DNA of 64,000 nt from Hymenobacter aranciens (GCF_030580865.1 NZ_JAUQSY010000011.1:1-64000); one strand, 5' to 3'. Shown: positions 51,722 to 60,584, counted from the stretch's first letter. Translations and numbers: made by a program. The notes: generated by a model from the sequence alone, not told the origin.

Positions 51722-53797
51722 ATGTTGATGGCATCGTTTCGTCGTTTGCTGCGGGCCGGTTGCCAGGCGGCGCTGCCGCTGGGCCTGGTGCTGCGGCCAG
51801 CCCTTGCCCCGGCCCAGCCGGGTCCGGCCGATACGCTGCGCTTCAATGCCTTGATGGTGCAGTTTGAGCGGGCCTCCCCGGCCGATACGGCGGCCCAGCG
51901 CCGCTATCTGAGTCAGGCGCTGGGACTGAGCCGGCGGGTGCGGTATGAGTTTGGGGAAGGGGCGGCGCTCAATGCTTTGTCGTACGTGGCCTCGCTACGC
52001 AACGACACGCTGGCGCACCGCCGCCTGCTGCAGCAGGCCCGGCAGCTGCTGGTGCCGCTCTACCGGCGGCACCACAATCCGCGCGTGGGTCAGGTGCTGG
52101 CCGCCAACATTAACAACCAGGCCAACGACCTGCAGGTGAAGGGCGACTACCAGGGCGCCGCCCGCGCCATGCTCGACCTTATTGCTTACCTGCGCCAGGC
52201 CGGCGCCCACGAGCTGCTGGTGGTGGCCTACTACAACCTGGGCGGCGTGTTCTTCTCGCTCGACCAGTTCGAGCAGGCCATCTACTACTGGAAACAGGCC
52301 CTGGCCCTGCAAAACCAGGTGCGCGACGCGCCCGTGCTGGTGGTGGCCGCCGCCAACATCGCTAACCACTACACCGCCCACGGCCAGTTTGCCCAGGCCC
52401 GGCCTTACCTCGCGCAGGCCGCCGCGCTCTCGGCCCGCCCGCCCGGCGTCCAGTACCGCGACCAGTACCTCAACGCTCAGGGCAAGTATGAGTTGGCGCA
52501 GGGCCGCCCGCAGCAAGGCGTGGCTCTGCTCGAACAAGCCCTGACCCTGGCCCGCCGCCGCGGCGACCCCAGCATCATCCTGGCCATGCTGCCCGACGTG
52601 GCCGAGGGCCACCAGCAGCTGGGCCACTACGCCCAAACCCGCGCCTACCTGCTCGAATGCCTGAGCCTGACCGCCGCCGCCGGCGACGTGGACCAGACCG
52701 TGGAGCTCGAAGCCCTGGCCGAAGTGGAGGAAAAACTCGGCCACCCCACCCGGGCGCTGGCTTACTTCCGCCGCTTCCACACCCTGCACGACAGCCTCAA
52801 CAGCCTGGAAGTCAAAACCCGGCTCAACGACCTCGAAACCCGCTACCGCACCCGGGAGAAGGAGCAGCGCATTACATTGCTACAACAGCGTCAGCGCCTG
52901 CAAGCCGAGGAGCTGCGCCTGCAACACCAGCTCACCTACGGCGCTTTCGCCCTGATAGTAGCGCTGCTGGGGGCGGGGGGGCTGGGCTACGCGGCGCTGC
53001 GCAACCGCCGCCAGCTGGAGCGGCAGCAGCAGCAGCTGCAGGCCCAGAAAATCCAGGAGCTGGAGCAGGAGCGGCAGCTGCTGGCCACCGAGGCCATGCT
53101 GCGGGGACAGGAGGAGGAGCGCAGCCGGCTGGCGCGGGACCTGCACGACGGGCTGGGGGGCATGCTCTCGACGGTGAAATTGTACCTGGGCTCGGTGCGG
53201 GGCAATGTGGTGCTGCCCGAGGCGAGTGCGCAGCTGTTTGCCCGTTCGCTGGAGCATCTGGACGGCTCCATCAGCGAGCTGCGGCGGGTGGCGCGCGACA
53301 TGATGCCCGAGGCCCTGCTCCAGTTTGGTCTCGTGCCCGCCCTGCGCGACTTGTGCCAGGCCATCGACGCGGGCGCCGGGCGCCGGCTGGGCAGCGAAGC
53401 CGGCGGCCCCCGCGTGCAGTTTCAGGCCTACGGGCTGGAGGAAACGCGCCTGCCGCAGCGCACTGAAGTGGTGGTGTACCGCCTGGTGCAGGAGCTGCTC
53501 AATAACGTGCTCAAACACGCCCAGGCCAGCGCAGTGCTGGTACAATTGATGCGCGACGGCCGCCACATCCAGCTGGTGGTGGAAGACGATGGGCGCGGCT
53601 TCGAGCCCACCACCGTGCGCGGCGGCGTAGGTTTGCGCAGCATTCAGGCGCGGGTCGACTACCTGCGCGGCATTCTCGACCTGCAATCGGCCCCCGGCCA
53701 GGGCACCACTACCACCATCGATTTTCACCTGACCGCGCCGGAGGCGCCCGCCCTCGAGGCAACGGTCCGAACCGCCGAAACGTCATCCCTGGTCTAA
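51722..53797 (+). CDS. TPR sensor histidine kinase (HisKA_3 type), copy 2
   Basis: 691 residues with the same plan as copy 1: signal peptide, TPR-like sensor region, one membrane helix, coiled coil, His 475 in LARDLHDGLGG, and HATPase. The sensor halves are clearly diverged, but from the membrane helix to the end of the HisKA_3 helices (GAGGLGYAALRN to FGLVPALRD, about 125 residues) the two proteins are identical, and the DNA there differs at only about a dozen mostly synonymous sites in 385 bp. After that the sequences diverge again, and copy 2 has an insert (DAGAGRRLGSEAGGP). This pattern points to recent gene conversion between the copies. Confidence 0.94.
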   Translation: MLMASFRRLLRAGCQAALPLGLVLRPALAPAQPGPADTLRFNALMVQFERASPADTAAQRRYLSQALGLSRRVRYEFGEGAALNALSYVASLRNDTLAHRRLLQQARQLLVPLYRRHHNPRVGQVLAANINNQANDLQVKGDYQGAARAMLDLIAYLRQAGAHELLVVAYYNLGGVFFSLDQFEQAIYYWKQALALQNQVRDAPVLVVAAANIANHYTAHGQFAQARPYLAQAAALSARPPGVQYRDQYLNAQGKYELAQGRPQQGVALLEQALTLARRRGDPSIILAMLPDVAEGHQQLGHYAQTRAYLLECLSLTAAAGDVDQTVELEALAEVEEKLGHPTRALAYFRRFHTLHDSLNSLEVKTRLNDLETRYRTREKEQRITLLQQRQRLQAEELRLQHQLTYGAFALIVALLGAGGLGYAALRNRRQLERQQQQLQAQKIQELEQERQLLATEAMLRGQEEERSRLARDLHDGLGGMLSTVKLYLGSVRGNVVLPEASAQLFARSLEHLDGSISELRRVARDMMPEALLQFGLVPALRDLCQAIDAGAGRRLGSEAGGPRVQFQAYGLEETRLPQRTEVVVYRLVQELLNNVLKHAQASAVLVQLMRDGRHIQLVVEDDGRGFEPTTVRGGVGLRSIQARVDYLRGILDLQSAPGQGTTTTIDFHLTAPEAPALEATVRTAETSSLV

Positions 53798-53841
53798 GCT
53801 GCCATCTATCGTCCTCGTCTTTTACCCGCCCACTCTCTGCT

Positions 53842-54477
53842 ATGGAACCCATTCGCGTCCTGCTCGTTGACGACCACCGCATGGTGCTCGAAGGCCTGCG
53901 CGTGCTGCTCGAACCCCTCGAATACATCGACGTGGTGGGTAGCGCCGCCACCGCCGCCGAGGCCTTCGCCGTGGCCACCGCCACCCGCCCCCACGTGGTG
54001 CTGCTCGACATCAACCTGCCCGACCTCAACGGCATCGACGTGTGCCAGCGCCTCGTGGCCGAGCAGCCCGCCATCAAAATCATTGCCCTCACCACCCTCA
54101 ACGAGCGCAGCTACCTCACCCGCATGCTGCAGGCCGGGGCCGTGGGCTACGTGCTCAAAAACGCCCTGCCCGAAGAGCTGGCCGAGGCCATCACGAAGGT
54201 GTACGCGGGCAAAAAATTCTTCAGCGACGAGGTGCAGGACCTTTTGCTGCTGCCCGACCCCGCCACCGCGCCCGAGGCCGCTGCGCCCATCCTCACGCGC
54301 CGCGAAAAGGAGGTGCTGGCCTTCATCGCCGATGGCCTCACCAGCCAGGAAATGGCCGACCGCCTCTTCCTCAGCCCCCTCACCATCGAAACTCACCGCC
54401 GCAATTTATTGACGAAATTCGACGCGAATAATACTGCAACGTTGATTAAAGCAGCGGCCCGTTTGGCGCTGATTTAG
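53842..54477 (+). CDS. NarL/FixJ-family response regulator
   Basis: 211 residues. The receiver domain (IRVLLVDDHRMVLEGL, Asp in HVVLLDINLPDLNG, Lys in GYVLKNALPEELAE) is followed by a LuxR-type helix-turn-helix (LTRREKEVLAFIADGLTSQEMADRLFLSPLTIETHRRNLLTKF). It lies 44 bp after the second kinase, so two kinases and one regulator form one operon. Its target genes cannot be read from the sequence. Confidence 0.96.
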   Translation: MEPIRVLLVDDHRMVLEGLRVLLEPLEYIDVVGSAATAAEAFAVATATRPHVVLLDINLPDLNGIDVCQRLVAEQPAIKIIALTTLNERSYLTRMLQAGAVGYVLKNALPEELAEAITKVYAGKKFFSDEVQDLLLLPDPATAPEAAAPILTRREKEVLAFIADGLTSQEMADRLFLSPLTIETHRRNLLTKFDANNTATLIKAAARLALI

Positions 54478-54483
54478 AGTGAG

Positions 54484-56313
54484 CTATTTGTTGGAGTTTT
54501 TCAGCGCCAGGCAGTAGTGCAGGCGCAGGCTTACCTGGTGGTAGTGGTCGAAATTAGACGCCGCGTAGGGCTCGATGCTGAAGCCGGTATTGGGCAGGTA
54601 AATGCGGGCGCTGGCGAAGCCCAGCGTAGAACTGTGGTAGAATGTGGGGGTAAACGGCATGCCGGCGATGCCCGCCAGCAGGTGCCCCCGGCTGAACCCA
54701 AACCCTGAGCCTATGCCCAGCCGCATGGTATAGGGTGCCGCCGCGTGGAGGCCGTAACCGGCATCTGCCTGCCCGAAAAACTTCTGGCGCCGCCCGTACC
54801 AGAACATCAAATCCGGGGCTAAGTGACTCAGGCCATTCACACCGGCATCGGTCGAAGGGGTGTTGGCCAGCTGCCCCACGTGTAGCCCCACCCGGTAGCC
54901 AAATTCGCGCCGACCCGGCCCCGTCCGCTCGCCAGCCATAAACAGGTTAATGCTGTACAGGGCCTGCCGAAGCGTGGTATCGGGCGAGTAGGTAGTCGTT
55001 GAGCCATAATCGTCGCGCGTATCCACCCCGATGCGGTCGGTGCCCCCGCTCACACCCAGCCCCACGGTATTCACGGCGCCCGAGGTCTTTTCGTTGAAGC
55101 GGTAGGCGGCTTCGGCGCTCACTACGTAGGTGCGGTGATTGTACACTTCGGGTGGCTCGCCGCAGCCGGTATTATCGGCATCGTCATACGTGGTTTGCCG
55201 GGCGCCCACGGTAATGGTCAAGTCTTTACCCTGATTCGCGCTGGAGTCGGCGGGCATCGTTTGGCTGGTGAGCAGCAGCACTATGGCCACCAGGCCCAGC
55301 GGGGCCCGCAGCCAAGCGGGCGAGCCGCCGTTTGGTAAAGGCTGCGCTTGCAGCAACCAGGCACCTGCTTCCATTGCCAGCACGGCCAGCAGCAGTGCTT
55401 TAATTACCAGCACCTCGGGTAGCACCAGCGCGCCCGGCCCCAGCAGAGCGGCTACCAGCAGCAGGCCCGTCAGCACCAGCAGGTGCCGCGTGGGCTGCCC
55501 GGCCGGAGCTGGGGCCTCTGTTGCCACGGCGCGGCCTTTATACCACGCCCAGGCCGCCAGCGCCAGCAGGCCCACCGGCAGCAGCACCCACTGCACGGCC
55601 AGCAAACGCACGCCGCCCAGCTGCAGCATCTGCGCGCCCACGGGCTCCCCGGCCGGGTCGCGCCAGCTTTCCAGCAGGCCGCGGCCCAGCAGCAACAGGC
55701 CCGCACTCAGCAGCGCCCAGGAACCGGCCGGCCAGTGCCGGTGGCGCGTAAGCCACAGTGTGGCAGCCGTGCCCGCGCACAGCAGCAGCGCCAGCAGCTG
55801 CGTGGGCAGCACCGGCAACGCCGCCGGCGCCGTGGCCGGGATGAGGCCCGCCGCCACCTGCGCCCACCACGGCGGCGTGCCGGCCGCGTACACCAGCCCC
55901 GCGCCGCTCACTTCGCCGAAGCAGCAGCCGGTGAGTAGGCAGCCTACGCACTGCACCGCCAGCGCCGCGCTCAGGGGCCAGGCCAGTGCGTCGAATACCT
56001 GCCGGCCCAGGCCCAGCCAGCGGTGTAGGGCTAGCAGCGCGAGGCTGCCCAAGAGGCTGCCGCCCAGCACCGAGCGGGCGGGTTCGAGCGGCCAGTGGCC
56101 TTCGCGCAGCAGCGGTCCCCAGGCCGCCAGCGGCATCGTAATGAGCTTCGTGCCCACGATGAAGGCCAGCAGGTAGCCCGCCAGCAGCACCAGCCAGGGC
56201 CGCAAAGGGAAATTGCGCCGCCAGCCTTCTATCAGCGCACCCAGCACCAGCGTGAGAATGGCCAGCACGTAAAACGTCGTGTAGTAGTGGCCGTGGGGTA
56301 TGTGAGCCTGCAT
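54484..56313 (-). CDS. Lgt-like membrane domain fused to a beta-strand-rich C-terminal domain
   Basis: 609 residues. Residues 1-275 are membrane helices with Lgt-type features: GGSLLGSLALLAL near 85, GCLLTGCCFGE near 125 and a late PTQLLALLL near 168, plus a Gly/Arg/Glu segment (GRGLLESWRDP). These recall prolipoprotein diacylglyceryl transferase, but the family's catalytic Arg/His signature is not clear. More helices run to about 350. Residues 360-609 look like an outer-membrane-type or beta-sandwich domain (DLTITVGARQTTYDD, YVVSAEAAYRFNEKT, FGYRVGLHVGQLANT, VSLRLHYCLALK). An inner-membrane enzyme fold joined to such a domain is odd. It is probably not the housekeeping lgt. Confidence 0.65.
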   Translation of the reverse strand: MQAHIPHGHYYTTFYVLAILTLVLGALIEGWRRNFPLRPWLVLLAGYLLAFIVGTKLITMPLAAWGPLLREGHWPLEPARSVLGGSLLGSLALLALHRWLGLGRQVFDALAWPLSAALAVQCVGCLLTGCCFGEVSGAGLVYAAGTPPWWAQVAAGLIPATAPAALPVLPTQLLALLLCAGTAATLWLTRHRHWPAGSWALLSAGLLLLGRGLLESWRDPAGEPVGAQMLQLGGVRLLAVQWVLLPVGLLALAAWAWYKGRAVATEAPAPAGQPTRHLLVLTGLLLVAALLGPGALVLPEVLVIKALLLAVLAMEAGAWLLQAQPLPNGGSPAWLRAPLGLVAIVLLLTSQTMPADSSANQGKDLTITVGARQTTYDDADNTGCGEPPEVYNHRTYVVSAEAAYRFNEKTSGAVNTVGLGVSGGTDRIGVDTRDDYGSTTTYSPDTTLRQALYSINLFMAGERTGPGRREFGYRVGLHVGQLANTPSTDAGVNGLSHLAPDLMFWYGRRQKFFGQADAGYGLHAAAPYTMRLGIGSGFGFSRGHLLAGIAGMPFTPTFYHSSTLGFASARIYLPNTGFSIEPYAASNFDHYHQVSLRLHYCLALKNSNK

Positions 56314-56525
56314 AGGAATGAGTGCCAGCGGGGTGGTGAGGTAGATTGCTACTGGTTGGCGAATCTACGCGCAGCTAAGGTTAAAATACGCCCTGACTTT
56401 CGGTAAATACGGACGTGAAAAACAAAGCCAGCGCCACAAAATATTCCTCACAGGCACAACCTTGCGTTCGGATAAAGGGACTTTTGATGCTACTTTTTCG
56501 AGCCGGCGAATGGCCCAAAAACAAA

Positions 56526-56553
56526 AGCGCCGCCCGGTACTCGGGCGGCGCTT
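56526..56553 (-). terminator. Terminator after the T9SS cargo gene
   Basis: AGCGCCGCCCG / CGGGCGGCGCT stem with a 6-nt loop, followed on the minus strand by TTTGTTTTT. Confidence 0.85.
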
Positions 56554-56574
56554 GGGCTCCAATGACGAGGTCGT

Positions 56575-58251
56575 TTATTCTTTCACCCAGCGGCCGCGCC
56601 AGGTTTCGCTGCCCAGCCGGGCTTCCACCACGTACACGCCGGCGGCCAGCTGCGGGGCGTTGAGTTGCGTTGGGCCGGCGCTCACGGCTTGCTGATGCAC
56701 GACGCGCCCGGCCAGGTCGCGCACGAGCACGGTGCCGGGGCGGGCGGCCTCCAGCTGCAGCGTGGGGGCGCTGCCGGGGTTGGGCAGCAGCGTGAGCGGG
56801 CGGGCGGCGGCCGTTGCCCGGGCAGCCAGCACGCCCAGCTGGCCGTTGTCGTCGAGGCTCTGGGCGTAGATGCCGCCGTCGAGGCGGCTGTCTGACCACA
56901 CGATTACCAGCTGATTGCTGGCGAAGGGCGGCACCGAATAGTCCTGCTTTTCGCTGTTCACGTTGCTCAGGGCGATGATGCCGCTGCCGGTGGGGAAGGC
57001 GTGGGTACCGCCGGTGTAGGTCACCTTAGTGGAGGTCAGCCAGCGCTCCAGGATAGTGGTATTTTCGGAGTAAATGACGATGAGGCCGTTGCCGGTGTCG
57101 CGCAGGGCCTGAACGGCGTAGTAGCGGCCGCTCACGGGCATCACCTGTACGCCGGCGTTGGTGAGCAGGCGGTTGCCGGTGGCGGGGTCGAGGCTTTGGA
57201 AGAAGATGCCCGAGTCGGACTGCGAGGAATTGGTGGCGTTGAGGCCCACGTAGAGCTGGCTTTGGGCGGCCACGTACTGCAGCTTGCCCTCGAAGCGGGC
57301 GGTGGCGGTGCCGGTGATGACTTCCACGCCTTCGGGGTTCCAGAGGGCGCCGGTGGCCGTGACGTGCTGTACGTACACGTCGCCGAGGTTGGCGTTGGCG
57401 GGGTTGCCGGTGTTGAAAGCCAGGAAGTAGCCGCCCGCGCCGTCGCTCACCGGCTCGGCGAAGTAGGCGAAGCCGGTGGTTTTGGTGCTCACCTGCACCG
57501 GGGTGGCCCACACGGCGGCGCCCGCAGCGTCGTAGCGTTGGGCGAAGTAGGTGGAGACGCCCAGCCCGAAGCCCGAGCGGCGCACGAAGTGCATGATGAA
57601 CTCATCGCCGGTGGCGGGCACCGGGATGGCGCGCTCGCTGCTGGCGGTAGCATCCACAATGCGCTGCGGGGCGGGCCAGGCCGGCGTGCCGGCGGGCGAA
57701 AACTTCTGCCAGGCCACGGCCGGCTTGCCAACGTTGCTGTCCGAGTTCCAGGCCACTACCACGTTGCCGCTGGGCAGCACGCCGATGGTGGGCGCGAGGC
57801 CGCTGCCGGCGGCCGGGTCGAGGAGCGGGATGCCGTTGGCGCCCCAGAGCTGCTGGCCGGTGGGGCTGACTTTGTAGATGACGCACTGCATGGCGCCGCT
57901 GCGCTGGTCCTGGAAGGCCAGCAGGGCGTTGCCGGCGGCGTCGCTCTTGAGGTCGTAGCGGAAGGTGGCGGTGGTCTGGGGCTGGTTGCTTACCAGCAGG
58001 CCGTTCGGGCCGAGCAGCTTGTTGCCGTTGCGGTCGAGCAGCTGCAGGTGCATGGTGTAGTTGGTGCTGGGGCTGGTGGCAAACCACGATACCCAGGTGC
58101 CGCCCGCCGGGCCGGGCGCGCTGAGGGGCGCTTCCTCGGCGGTGCCGGTGGCGTCCTGCACGGGGGTGTTGAGGAGGATGTCGTTGGTCCACTGGGCCTG
58201 GGCGGGGAGGGCGAGGGCCAGGACTGCAGAAAAAAGTAGGGGTTTTAACAT
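56575..58251 (-). CDS. T9SS type A sorting-domain protein with beta-propeller-like repeats
   Basis: 558 residues. The signal peptide MLKPLLFSAVLALALPAQAQ is followed by a body of about 460 residues of repeated beta elements with Asp/Gly turns (VSWFATSPSTNYTMHLQLLDRNGNKLLGPNGLLVS, LAFQDQRSGAMQCVIYKVSPTGQQLWGANGIPL, VWSDSRLDGGIYAQSLDDNGQLG), a pattern typical of propeller-like secreted proteins. The C-terminus is a type IX sorting domain (LLPNPGSAPTLQLEAARPGTVLVRDLAGRVVHQQA, LAAGVYVVEARLGSETWRGRWVKE). It is a surface or secreted protein of unknown substrate. Confidence 0.85.
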   Translation of the reverse strand: MLKPLLFSAVLALALPAQAQWTNDILLNTPVQDATGTAEEAPLSAPGPAGGTWVSWFATSPSTNYTMHLQLLDRNGNKLLGPNGLLVSNQPQTTATFRYDLKSDAAGNALLAFQDQRSGAMQCVIYKVSPTGQQLWGANGIPLLDPAAGSGLAPTIGVLPSGNVVVAWNSDSNVGKPAVAWQKFSPAGTPAWPAPQRIVDATASSERAIPVPATGDEFIMHFVRRSGFGLGVSTYFAQRYDAAGAAVWATPVQVSTKTTGFAYFAEPVSDGAGGYFLAFNTGNPANANLGDVYVQHVTATGALWNPEGVEVITGTATARFEGKLQYVAAQSQLYVGLNATNSSQSDSGIFFQSLDPATGNRLLTNAGVQVMPVSGRYYAVQALRDTGNGLIVIYSENTTILERWLTSTKVTYTGGTHAFPTGSGIIALSNVNSEKQDYSVPPFASNQLVIVWSDSRLDGGIYAQSLDDNGQLGVLAARATAAARPLTLLPNPGSAPTLQLEAARPGTVLVRDLAGRVVHQQAVSAGPTQLNAPQLAAGVYVVEARLGSETWRGRWVKE

Positions 58252-58282
58252 GGGGAATGCTCTTAAGAAAACTGAAAAAGAA

Positions 58283-58394
58283 CTGTCATGCTTCATCTGG
58301 CGTACACGCAGTGAAGCACCTTATCACGCTGGAACGATTGGGTTATTGCCTCGTTCCGGCGTGATAAGATGCTTCGCTTTGCTCAGCATGACAG
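58283..58394. repeat. Dispersed palindrome, family TGTCATGCTGAACGC, copy 3
   Basis: Outer ends CTGTCATGC / GCATGACAG with inner complementary blocks (GTGAAGCACCTTATCACGC and GCGTGATAAGATGCTTCGC), imperfect in the middle. It fills the 146-bp gap between the T9SS gene start and the sseB stop. Confidence 0.8.
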
Positions 58395-58397
58395 GTG

Positions 58398-59339
58398 CTA
58401 GCCGCGCGTGTAGAACGGCTCGATGGTGCGGAAATAGGGGTTGACGCCTTCCTCCGAGTTTTTGTCCAGCACCATCAAATCAACGAACTGGAACTGGGCG
58501 GTGTTGCCCTGTAGCACCGGGCCGAGCTCCTGCATGAAGGCGGGGTCGGCGCTGGTGGTGGTGAAGGCGAGGAGCAGGCGGGGCACTTCGGGCTCGTGGC
58601 TCATCACCATCTGAGCCAGGTAGGCTTCCTGGATGTGGTCCTGGGCGGCGCACCAGGCTTTGATGGACTCGGCGAGGGCGGTGGGGTAGTCGGCGGGCTG
58701 GCTGAGCATCACCTGGGCTTCGCCACCGGGCTGCGGGGGCATGGGGCCGGTGAGCTGGCCGGCGAGCAGGGCGGCAATTTCCTCTTTGGGCAGGGGCTTG
58801 CCGGCCGGCGAGAAGGGGTTGAGCACGCAATCCTGGCCCTGCGTCATGCTGAAGAAGGCGTGGCCGGGCACGCGCACGTAGCTGACGGGGACGTCCTGGC
58901 CGCCGTCGGTGAGGCGGGCGGGCGAGGTGAAGATGGGCAGCTTGCCGTCGTTGAGAATCTGGAGCTGAATTTCCTGGCCCTCAGTGATGGTAACCTCGCC
59001 GGGCTCCAGGCCTTCTTTAGGCGCCAGAATCATCAGGATTTCCTCCTGCAGCAGGGCCTGGTAGAAGGGCGGGCGGGCCTGCTCCTCCGTCACGGCGAGC
59101 AGCAGGAGCTGCTCGAGCACGTTCTGTGGCTCGAAGGGGAACTGCGGAATCTGCGGCTCGCTGGCGTAGGCGGGCTGGGCCGGCGCGATGGGCTCGGCCG
59201 GGGCCGTGTACTTGGAGCCCTGGTAGCGGGGGCCGCTGGCGGCGGCATCGGCCGGGGTGGTCGGCGCGGCCGGATTGGGGGTGGCCGACGGGGTGGAGGC
59301 GTCGGCGGGTTTGTTTTTCAGGAAATCGAGGAGGCCCAT
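58398..59339 (-). CDS. SseB-family protein
   Basis: 313 residues. The N-terminal 55 residues are a Pro/Ala-rich low-complexity linker after MGLLDFLKNKP. An SseB N-terminal domain follows (NVLEQLLLLAVTEEQARPPFYQALLQEEILMILAP, QIQLQILNDGKLPIFTSPARL, YVRVPGHAFFSMTQGQDCVLNPFSPAGKPLPKEEIAALL), then an SseB C-terminal domain (ALAESIKAWCAAQDHIQEAYLAQMVM, FQFVDLMVLDKNSEEGVNPYFRTIEPFYTRG). SseB was named for an enhanced serine sensitivity phenotype; the molecular role is unknown. It lies downstream of the cytochrome c gene. Confidence 0.85.
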   Translation of the reverse strand: MGLLDFLKNKPADASTPSATPNPAAPTTPADAAASGPRYQGSKYTAPAEPIAPAQPAYASEPQIPQFPFEPQNVLEQLLLLAVTEEQARPPFYQALLQEEILMILAPKEGLEPGEVTITEGQEIQLQILNDGKLPIFTSPARLTDGGQDVPVSYVRVPGHAFFSMTQGQDCVLNPFSPAGKPLPKEEIAALLAGQLTGPMPPQPGGEAQVMLSQPADYPTALAESIKAWCAAQDHIQEAYLAQMVMSHEPEVPRLLLAFTTTSADPAFMQELGPVLQGNTAQFQFVDLMVLDKNSEEGVNPYFRTIEPFYTRG

Positions 59340-59397
59340 GATAGAGGGATGGTTTAGACGTGCAAATTACGCGGAATGCCAGACTTTACCGCCAGAA

Positions 59398-59787
59398 TTA
59401 TTGCGGGCAGGCCCGGAGCTGCTCGTCAACTTCGGCAATGGTGCGCGGGGTGGCGTGGTTGCCGAAGTGGTTTTCGATGTAGTTGAGCAGGTTGGTGAGC
59501 TTGGCGGGGCTGAGCTCGGCGTGGCCGGGCATGACCTGATTGTACTGGATGCCGTTGACGGTGATGGGCCCGGTCTGGCCCTGGCGGATGAGGCAGGGAA
59601 GGTAGTCGCGGTGCTCTTTCAGATAATCGGCGCCGGCGAGGGGGGGGATGAGCTGGGCGAGGCCCTGGCCCTGGTCGCCGTGGCAGCTGGCGCAGTGCTC
59701 GGCGTAGAGCTTTTCGCCCTGGTTCTGCTTGTTGGTGAAGCAGGCGGGGAGGAAAAGGAGAAGGAAAAAAAAGCGGCGGAGCGGCAT
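59398..59787 (-). CDS. Cytochrome c lipoprotein
   Basis: 129 residues. A signal with lipobox LPAC, then one haem motif CASCHGD (CxxCH) near residue 32 and a candidate axial Met in NQVMPGHAELSP near residue 83. This is a small class I cytochrome c anchored to the membrane from the periplasmic side, suited to pass electrons to a terminal oxidase. It lies in a cluster with an SCO1-type gene and a Met-rich lipoprotein, separated from sco1 by a heptamer array. Confidence 0.9.
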   Translation of the reverse strand: MPLRRFFFLLLFLPACFTNKQNQGEKLYAEHCASCHGDQGQGLAQLIPPLAGADYLKEHRDYLPCLIRQGQTGPITVNGIQYNQVMPGHAELSPAKLTNLLNYIENHFGNHATPRTIAEVDEQLRACPQ

Positions 59788-59852
59788 GGATTCTTAACAA
59801 ATAACTGCTTTGTTGCCGGGTGTTGGGTTTTTGGTGTTGGGTTTTCGTACGC

Positions 59853-59936
59853 CACCTAACACCTAACACCTAACACCTAACACCTAACACCTAACACCTA
59901 ACACCTAACACCTAACACCTAACACCTAACACCTAC
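59853..59936. repeat. Heptamer array (CACCTAA)12
   Basis: Eleven exact CACCTAA units in tandem (59853-59929) and a final CACCTAC that overlaps the TAG stop codon of the SCO1-type gene on the minus strand. A short run GTGTTGGGTTTTTGGTGTTGGG lies just to the left (59819-59843) as a partly complementary arm. Confidence 0.95.
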
Positions 59937-60577
59937 GGCTTCCGCTCCTTCATCTCGGCCAACAGAATTGGCAGCTCCTTGAGCAGGCGCTCGACTTCGG
60001 TTTTGTTCAGACTATCATACAGGCCGCGGATGTGGCCCTGGTCGTCGACCAGCGCGAAGGTGCCGTTGTGGGCGAAGCCGCCGGGGGCTTCCTGGTCGGG
60101 CATGGCGGCGGTGAAGTAGGCCTTGGCGAGGGCAAAGACGGTGTCTTTGCTGGTGGTGGCGAAGTGCCACTGTTGGGCATCGGCTACGCCGAGGCGGCGG
60201 GAATATTCGCGCAGCACGGCGAGCGAGTCGTGGTCGGGGTCGATGGTGTGGGAGAGGAAGGCCAGGCGGGGCTCCTGCTTATACTTTTGGTACACTTTGA
60301 GCAGCTCGCCCTGCATTTTGGGGCAGATGCCGGGGCAGGTGGCGAAGAAGAAATCGGTGATATAGGCCTGGCCGGCGAAGGATTTATTGGTGAGGATTTG
60401 GCCGTGCTGGTTGGTAAGGCGGAAGGCGGGGGCAGTGGCGAAGATGGTGTCGGCGGGGCCGCCGTCGGGGCGGGGCACTACCTCGCGCTCGCCGAGGATG
60501 GGCAGGCGCTGGGGCTTGTCGTCGGCGCAGGCGGTGAGCAGGCTGGCGGCCAGCAGGAGCAGGGGGAGCAGGCGCAT
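59933..60577 (-). CDS. SCO1/SenC-family copper protein
   Basis: 214 residues. The signal MRLLPLLLLAASLLTAC ends in a lipobox. The thioredoxin-like fold carries the copper ligands CPGICP (CxxxC) near residue 80 and His in GFAHNGTFALVD near residue 170. SCO proteins deliver copper to the CuA site of cytochrome c oxidase or act as a thiol reductant there. It starts 7 bp after the stop of the Met-rich lipoprotein gene, in one operon with it. Confidence 0.93.
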   Translation of the reverse strand: MRLLPLLLLAASLLTACADDKPQRLPILGEREVVPRPDGGPADTIFATAPAFRLTNQHGQILTNKSFAGQAYITDFFFATCPGICPKMQGELLKVYQKYKQEPRLAFLSHTIDPDHDSLAVLREYSRRLGVADAQQWHFATTSKDTVFALAKAYFTAAMPDQEAPGGFAHNGTFALVDDQGHIRGLYDSLNKTEVERLLKELPILLAEMKERKP

Positions 60578-60584
60578 GGCGGGG

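Noticed and set aside
54484..56313. Assignment as the housekeeping prolipoprotein diacylglyceryl transferase
   Set aside because: The length is about double, the key Lgt signature is unclear and a beta-rich domain is fused, so only 'Lgt-like' is supported.
57001..58239. A 412-codon plus-strand open frame
   Set aside because: It is antisense to the T9SS cargo gene, which has a signal peptide and sorting domain.
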